64,000 bases of DNA from Microtetraspora glauca (lineage in GTDB: Bacteria; Actinomycetota; Actinomycetes; Streptosporangiales; Streptosporangiaceae), in contig BBYL01000017.1 in the NCBI GenBank assembly GCA_001570385.1, forward strand, positions 62,001 to 126,000, read 5' to 3'. A model generated the notes under the pieces. That model was not told the DNA's origin. It was given only the letters and a program-made list of their open reading frames with translations, and made no database searches. The translations under genes and the position numbers were made by a program. Shown one piece after another: positions 59,562 through 64,000 of this stretch; position 1 is the stretch's first letter; each line of letters opens with the position of its first letter.

Positions 59562-61477
59562 CCGCGCCCGCGATGACCGGAGGCGTGCGCGCCTACGCCA
59601 CCGCCACCTCGTGCGCGCAGGGGGAGGCACTGGAGTTCCGCCTGGACGGCCCGGGCGAGCTCGGCGTCGCCGTCCACGACGCGACCGACGACCGGCTCAT
59701 GCTGGCGGCCTCCGTACGCGGGCCGTCCTGGCGGCTGGAGGTGCCGCCCGACTGGCCCAGCTCGCTCTACCGGGCCCGGTTCGTCGCCGGCCCTCCCGAG
59801 CCCGATGTGCCCGTGTCCCGCGCCTCCGGCGACCTTCCCGGTTCGGGAGCCTCCCCGGACGACGAGGTTTACTTCGTCGTACGGCAGGCCGTGCCGGGGG
59901 CCACGTCACCGATCCTCGTGTCGATCCCGTTCGCCACGTGGCAGGCGTACAACCGGGCGGGCGTTCCCGGGGAGAGTGTGTACTGGACCGAGCAGCCGGA
60001 CCGCGCCGCGCGCGTGTCGTTCGACCGGCCAGGCGGCGGGCCGCCCCCCGAGCGCTGGGAGGACGGCATGCTCCGCTGGTTCGGCCCGGCCGGCTACGCC
60101 GTCGAGTACTGCTCCGGCCTCGACCTCGACCTCGATCTGCTGTCCGGCTACCGGCTGCTGGTGGTCAACGGGCACGACGAGTACTGGACTGCCGAGATGC
60201 GCGACGCCTGCGAGGAGTTCGCCCGGCGCGGCGGGAACATCGCGTTCTTCTCCGGAAACACCTGCTGGTGGCAGATCCGGATGGAGGGCCGGACCATGGT
60301 CTGCCATCGCGACCCGGTGACCGATCCCGTCGAGGACCCGCGCCTGACGACCGTCGAGTGGTCGAGCGCGCCGGTCTCCCGTCCGGAGAACTCCCTGACC
60401 GGCGTGAGTTTCCGCAACGGTGCCGGTACGTGGGGCACCTTCATGCCGTTGATGCGGGAGGAGTCGTACACCGCGAGGTTCGCCGGGCACTGGGTCTTCG
60501 AGGGCACCGGGCTGACCGACGGCGACAAGTTCGGCCAGGGAGCGCTCGGCTACGAGACCGACGCGGCCGAGTTCACCGAGATCATGGGCGTGCCCCGGGC
60601 CACCTGCCGGGATGGCACCCCGCCGTCGTTCGTCGTGCTCGCGACGGCCGACCTGCGGCACTGGGACTCCTGCGGGCAGGGCGGCTGGGCCACCATGGGC
60701 GTCTTCTCCCTCGGCCGCGGCACGGTCTTCAACGCGGCGACGGTCAACTGGGGCAACACGCTGCACGACCCGGTCGTCGACCGGATCACGCGGAACGTCC
60801 TCGACCGGCTCTCCCGGCCCTGCCGTCCGGGCTGGGAGGTCATCGGCCCGGCCGGCGACATCCACGCGCTCGCCGCCTGGCGCTCGGCGCTGTACGCGGT
60901 GAGCGCCGACGGCACGCTCCTGACCCGCGAGCTGTGCGGGCAGAACCTGCGCTGGTCGCCGATCGGTTCCGCGGGCGGGGTACGCTGCCTCGACGCACCC
61001 CGTGAGGCCGCCGCCGGGCTCGGCACCGGCCTGTACGGCGTGACCTCCGGCGGCGTGCTCCGCTACCGCGAGGCGACCCCGGATCCAGCGGACTGGATCG
61101 ACGTGGGACCGGCGCCGAGGGACACGGTCGCGCTGGCGGTGAGTGACGGCGCGTTCTTCGCCGCCACGTCGGCCGGCCGTCTGTGGACGGCGTCCTTCGG
61201 CGAGCTCGCCGCGGCCGCCGTGACTGCGCCGGTCTGGCGGGACGCCGGTGACTCGGGCGGCGCGATCTGCCTGAGCGGGAGCAACGGCCGCCTCTACTCC
61301 CTCGGGGCGGACCATCGCGTCCGGACCCGGCCACCGGTGGCCGGCCCGGCGCCCTGGTCCGACCTCGGCGAGGCGTTCGGGGCCACGGTGCTCACCGTCC
61401 ACGCGGGCCGGTTCGTGTCGGCCGGAACCGGCCGGGAGTTGAGGTGGCGGGTCGCTCAGAAGTCGACCGGCCCGTAG
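59558..61477 (+). CDS. N,N-dimethylformamidase large-subunit-like protein with C-terminal beta-propeller-like region
   Basis: 639 residues; TTG 59558 overlaps the previous stop (TTGA), ATG 59573 is alternative. Residues about 100-430 match the DMFase beta-subunit C-terminal type domain: ILVSIPFATWQAYNRAG, VVNGHDEYWTAEMRDACEEF, GGNIAFFSGNTCWWQIRME and a late GRGTVFNAATVNWGNTLHDP. DMFase hydrolyses an N-substituted formamide with iron ligated by Tyr/Glu residues. Residues 435-639 are five weak repeats (IGPAGDIHALAAWRSALYAV, GGVRCLDAPREAAAGLG) that look like a small beta-propeller. No signal peptide. In an NRPS operon it may hydrolyse or form an amide bond in the product. Its 3' end overlaps vanX by 22 bp. 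Confidence 0.8.
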   Translation: MTAPAMTGGVRAYATATSCAQGEALEFRLDGPGELGVAVHDATDDRLMLAASVRGPSWRLEVPPDWPSSLYRARFVAGPPEPDVPVSRASGDLPGSGASPDDEVYFVVRQAVPGATSPILVSIPFATWQAYNRAGVPGESVYWTEQPDRAARVSFDRPGGGPPPERWEDGMLRWFGPAGYAVEYCSGLDLDLDLLSGYRLLVVNGHDEYWTAEMRDACEEFARRGGNIAFFSGNTCWWQIRMEGRTMVCHRDPVTDPVEDPRLTTVEWSSAPVSRPENSLTGVSFRNGAGTWGTFMPLMREESYTARFAGHWVFEGTGLTDGDKFGQGALGYETDAAEFTEIMGVPRATCRDGTPPSFVVLATADLRHWDSCGQGGWATMGVFSLGRGTVFNAATVNWGNTLHDPVVDRITRNVLDRLSRPCRPGWEVIGPAGDIHALAAWRSALYAVSADGTLLTRELCGQNLRWSPIGSAGGVRCLDAPREAAAGLGTGLYGVTSGGVLRYREATPDPADWIDVGPAPRDTVALAVSDGAFFAATSAGRLWTASFGELAAAAVTAPVWRDAGDSGGAICLSGSNGRLYSLGADHRVRTRPPVAGPAPWSDLGEAFGATVLTVHAGRFVSAGTGRELRWRVAQKSTGP

Positions 61478-62100
61478 ACGGCCGCCTCGGCGCCCGTCGT
61501 CATGGCCCAGTAGCGGTCGCCGTAGGACCAGTGCCACCACTCGGTGGGATAGTTGACCAGCCCGGCGGTCTCCAGCGCGGTCGAGAGGATCTTGCGGTTC
61601 TGCCGGGCGTCCGCGCTGATGTCGGGCGCGTCGGTGTAGCACGCGCCGTCGCTCTCCTCCGGGTTGTCGTTCACCGCGGTGCCCATGTCGAGCTCGACGC
61701 CGTCGTCGTCGCACAGCGTGAGATCGACGGCCGCTCCGGCGGTGTGGGGCGCGACCTCGATCGGCGAGACGTACCGGCTGGCGGCGCTGTGCAGCTCCTC
61801 GGGCGACATTTCGGGATATGTCGCCCGAAGCTCATCCTTGTAGTCCTCGAAGTACTTCCGCTGCAACGCGAGCGGGCGGTACCCCTCCACGACCACGATG
61901 TGGCACCCGGCCGGAAGCAGTGCCTGGGCGTCCTCCAGCCGGGCCAGCACGCCTTCCCGCAGGTGGGCGTAGGCCCCGGCGTCGTCGGCGAGCCGCCCGT
62001 CCACGCGGAGCCGGCCGCGGACGTCGCTGAGCGGCTCTCCGCACTCCGCGACGGGGAGGGAGGTCACGCGGGGATCGGAGATGAGGACGATGTCAGACAT
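61456..62100 (-). CDS. vanX: D-alanyl-D-alanine dipeptidase (VanX-like)
   Basis: 214 residues from ATG 62100. Peptidase family M15D zinc motifs: HTAGAAVDLTL (His and Asp ligands) and EWWHWSYGDRYWA (Glu base, His ligand), with VVVEGYRPLALQRKYF upstream. VanX cleaves D-Ala-D-Ala; in glycopeptide resistance it removes the vancomycin target, but many actinomycetes have solitary homologues for peptidoglycan turnover. No vanH/vanA genes are seen nearby. No signal peptide, so cytosolic. Convergent with the NRPS operon. Confidence 0.9.
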   Translation of the reverse strand: MSDIVLISDPRVTSLPVAECGEPLSDVRGRLRVDGRLADDAGAYAHLREGVLARLEDAQALLPAGCHIVVVEGYRPLALQRKYFEDYKDELRATYPEMSPEELHSAASRYVSPIEVAPHTAGAAVDLTLCDDDGVELDMGTAVNDNPEESDGACYTDAPDISADARQNRKILSTALETAGLVNYPTEWWHWSYGDRYWAMTTGAEAAVYGPVDF

Positions 62101-62307
62101 GGTCAAAAACTACCCGCTCGCTGGGAGCGCCCGGACTGACCCGTCACCGACGCCCCTGAGGTGGCCCCGCGATCTCCCCGTCCCGCCCGGCCTGTCCGCC
62201 GACCGGCTGACGACGACCGGATCCGCACGTTCCCCGCCCCTGCCGCCGACCGGCTGCCGGATCAGATGCACGCGTTCCCGCCGGAAGCCGGCCCACCGGC
62301 TTCCGGA

Positions 62308-63468
62308 TCAGATCGTGGACGAGAAGACCTGCTCTCTCGCTTGGTCCAGTGCCGCCACCAGCGCGCCGCGCAGTACGGGATTGCCCTCGACCTGGCTGAC
62401 CGCGACCTTGGGACGGCTCGGGCAGACCCGGGCCACCGCTTCCTCCACCCGGCGCGCGAGCTCCCACCCTCCGGCCCGCCCGATGTCGCCGCTCAGGACG
62501 ACGAGCCCGGGATCGAGCACCACCGCCACCGCCGCCACGCCCACGGCGAGCCGTCCGGCCAGCTCCTCCAGGAAACCGGAGTTGCCGGTGGCGACCGCCG
62601 TACGGACGAGGTCGGCGGCGGGCGCGGCGGCGAGGCCGTGCCCGGCCGCGACGCCGGCCAGCGCGTCCGTTCCGACCAGGCGCTGGAACGAGCCGGACTG
62701 GGGCGCGGTGACGTCCGTCGGCAGCGGTTCGCCCGGTACGGGCAGCCAGCCGACCTCCCCCGCGCCCCCGGAGATGCCCCGGTGCAGCCGCCCGCCCAAC
62801 ATGACGCCGAGCCCCTGGCCCACACCGGTCCAGAGGATGACGAAGTCGTCCACCCCCTTGGCGACGCCGTACGCCTGCTCGGCGAGGGCGACGAGGTTGA
62901 CGTCGTTCTCTATGACCACGGACTCGCCGAGGCCGGCCCGCAGCCCCGCGAGCACGCCGACATGCCAGGCGGGCAGGTCGAACGAGTAACGCACGTCACC
63001 GGTCGCGGGATCCACCACGCCACGTGTCCCGATCACGAACGACCGCAGACGGGACATGTCGACGCTCGCCGTCGCGCACGCCCGGAGCACCGCGTTGCGG
63101 ACGATCCCCACCGGGTCGGCCGCCTCGGTCGGATCGACGGTCACCTCGGCCACGACCTCGCCGGCGATGTCGGCCACGGCGGCGGTGACGCTGTCCGGCA
63201 ACACCTCCAGAGCGGCCACGTACGCGCTGGTCGGGTCGACGGCGTAGAGCGCGGCGTTCGGGCCGCGCCCGCCCGGACGCTCACCGGCCGTGGTCACCAG
63301 CCCGCGCTCCTCCAGCCGCGCCAGGAGCTGGCCGGAGGTGACCCTGGAGAGCCCCGTCAGTTCCCCCAGCTCGCCGCGGGTGAGCGGGCCGTGCGCGACG
63401 AGCAGCTCGAGCGCGGCTCGGTCGTTCATCTGGCGCAGCAGCCGGGGGGTGCCCGGTCGTAGAGACAC
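62308..63468 (-). CDS. ROK-family transcriptional repressor
   Basis: 386 residues from GTG 63468, chosen for AGAGGAGG eight nt upstream and the usual N-terminus MSLRPGTPRLLRQMNDR; ATG 63510 is alternative. HTH at about 10-65 (LTRGELGELTGLSRVTSGQ); ROK sugar-kinase-like domain with ENDVNLVALAEQAYGVAKG and DDFVILWTGVGQGLGVMLGG. The zinc-site cysteines of kinase-type ROK proteins are missing, as expected for repressors. Divergent from a sugar-binding lipoprotein it probably controls. Confidence 0.92.
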   Translation of the reverse strand: MSLRPGTPRLLRQMNDRAALELLVAHGPLTRGELGELTGLSRVTSGQLLARLEERGLVTTAGERPGGRGPNAALYAVDPTSAYVAALEVLPDSVTAAVADIAGEVVAEVTVDPTEAADPVGIVRNAVLRACATASVDMSRLRSFVIGTRGVVDPATGDVRYSFDLPAWHVGVLAGLRAGLGESVVIENDVNLVALAEQAYGVAKGVDDFVILWTGVGQGLGVMLGGRLHRGISGGAGEVGWLPVPGEPLPTDVTAPQSGSFQRLVGTDALAGVAAGHGLAAAPAADLVRTAVATGNSGFLEELAGRLAVGVAAVAVVLDPGLVVLSGDIGRAGGWELARRVEEAVARVCPSRPKVAVSQVEGNPVLRGALVAALDQAREQVFSSTI

Positions 63469-63510
63469 CGGCCGCGCCTCCTCTCTCTCGTCACGATCCG
63501 CTAACGGCAT

Positions 63511-63545
63511 GTTTTTTTTAATAAAGTTTCTTGTTAGTTTAGCGA
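63511..63545. promoter_or_regulatory. AT-rich divergent promoter/operator between ROK and binding-protein genes
   Basis: TTTTTTTTAATAAAGTTTCT and the adjoining TGTTAGTTTAGCGA form one of the most AT-rich stretches in the window. ROK repressors typically bind TTAGTTA/TAACTAA-like sites, and GTTAGTTTAG fits a half-site; CTAACAAG on the other strand is part of it. Binding here could control both genes. Confidence 0.6.
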
Positions 63546-63635
63546 CAGCCGCCCCGGAGGCAAGCGATCAGGCCACGGGACGCGCGCCGACCGAGCGCCA
63601 CCCCCGACGTGAAGCCGGGAAGGGAGAAACCCAAC

Positions 63636-64000
63636 GTGAAGATCGTGAAGATCGCGGCCGCCACCACCGCGACCGCAGCTTTGGCCCTGGGACTCACCGC
63701 TTGCGGAAGCAGCGAGGAGAAGCCCACCGCACAGCAGTCCGCCGCCGAAACCGCGGCGGCGACCGGGCCGAAGTACGCCGGACAGACCCTGACCGTGTGG
63801 CGCCTCGGCGCTCCCACGGAGGTGTCCGACAAGTACATGGCCGACCTGGGCGCCAAGTTCAAGGAGGTCACCGGCGCGGAGGCCAAGGTCCAGTACATCC
63901 CCTGGCCGGACGCCCAGAAGAAGTGGACCGCCGCGCTCGCCGGAGGCGAGGGACCGGACGTCACCGAGTTCGGCAACGACCAGGTCTCCGCCTGGGTGCA
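63636..64000 (+). CDS. extracellular sugar-binding lipoprotein of an ABC transporter (partial, cut by window end)
   Basis: The first 121 residues from GTG 63636 (GGGAG about 10 nt upstream; GTG 63645 possible). Lipoprotein signal with LTAC lipobox (Cys23), then a Ser/Ala/Glu-rich linker and the family-1 binding-protein start (YAGQTLTVWRLGAPTEVSDK, YIPWPDAQKKWTAALAGGEG, PDVTEFGNDQ). The reading frame runs off the edge. The divergent ROK gene suggests sugar-inducible expression; permease genes would be expected downstream. Confidence 0.92.
   Translation, partial: MKIVKIAAATTATAALALGLTACGSSEEKPTAQQSAAETAAATGPKYAGQTLTVWRLGAPTEVSDKYMADLGAKFKEVTGAEAKVQYIPWPDAQKKWTAALAGGEGPDVTEFGNDQVSAWV

Noticed and set aside
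1-64000. tRNA, rRNA, transposase or integrase genes
   Set aside because: No tRNA cloverleaf, rRNA segment, transposase or integrase motif was recognised on either strand, so no mobile element is called despite the accessory NRPS region.

Overview
The window reads as the chromosome of a high-GC, high-GC3 actinomycete, most likely of the Streptosporangiales (Nonomuraea/Streptosporangium/Microbispora type). The reasons are the gene order dapF-miaA-miaB-gluABCD-RNase Y-recX-recA, a CU044_5270-type protein beside an ECF sigma factor, GPP34, DUF2277 and DUF3046 proteins, many GTG/TTG starts and dense 4-bp start/stop overlaps. This is inference from content; no 16S gene is present.

Layout. 1-5.4 kb: end of a glycolate-oxidase-like gene, a 107-bp tandem duplication that copies a ribosome binding site, an IclR regulator, an ECF sigma/membrane partner pair and a secreted HNH-type lipoprotein. 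5.7-7.9 kb: a BenE-type transporter divergent from an XRE-cupin regulator, with two near-identical operators between them. 8-19.3 kb: conserved housekeeping genes (TPR protein, dapF, miaA, ogt, rnz, a LigB-like protein, miaB) plus two divergent membrane-anchored low-complexity proteins. 19.8-25.6 kb: an APC transporter coupled to a GPP34 protein, a histidine kinase/NarL-type regulator pair and a membrane protein. 25.8-29.9 kb: gluABCD glutamate-type ABC transporter plus an orphan binding protein. 30-36.5 kb: an S9 peptidase, RNase Y, recX with a very long repeat-rich N-terminus, and recA with a clear SOS box. 37-45.3 kb: flavohaemoglobin and NsrR, DUF3046, a VOC protein and a giant Lhr helicase. 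45.4-61.5 kb: a compact divergent nonribosomal peptide gene cluster. 61.5-64 kb: a VanX-like dipeptidase, and a ROK regulator divergent from a sugar-binding lipoprotein cut by the window end.

The most notable system is the 45.4-61.5 kb cluster. The minus-strand operon encodes, in order, an acyl/aryl adenylating enzyme, a condensation-carrier protein, a TPP-dependent E1 (alpha and beta in one open frame, probably through a frameshift) and a lipoyl E2 acyltransferase. The divergent plus-strand operon encodes a C-A-PCP-TE nonribosomal synthetase fused to an MFS exporter, a free acyl carrier protein with an altered phosphopantetheine motif, a free condensation domain and an N,N-dimethylformamidase-like protein with a C-terminal repeat region. 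Nearly every junction overlaps by 4-10 bp. The E1/E2 pair recalls the naphthyridinomycin/quinocarcin systems that move a two-carbon unit from central metabolism onto a carrier protein; here it is combined with an Asp-like A-domain code and a thioesterase whose nucleophile is cysteine. The product is unknown.

A second theme is the large number of short tandem repeats (13-107 bp units) in intergenic DNA and, in frame, in linkers of otherwise conserved proteins (RecX, Lhr, S9 peptidase, histidine kinase, all NRPS-related proteins). It looks like an active slippage/duplication process.
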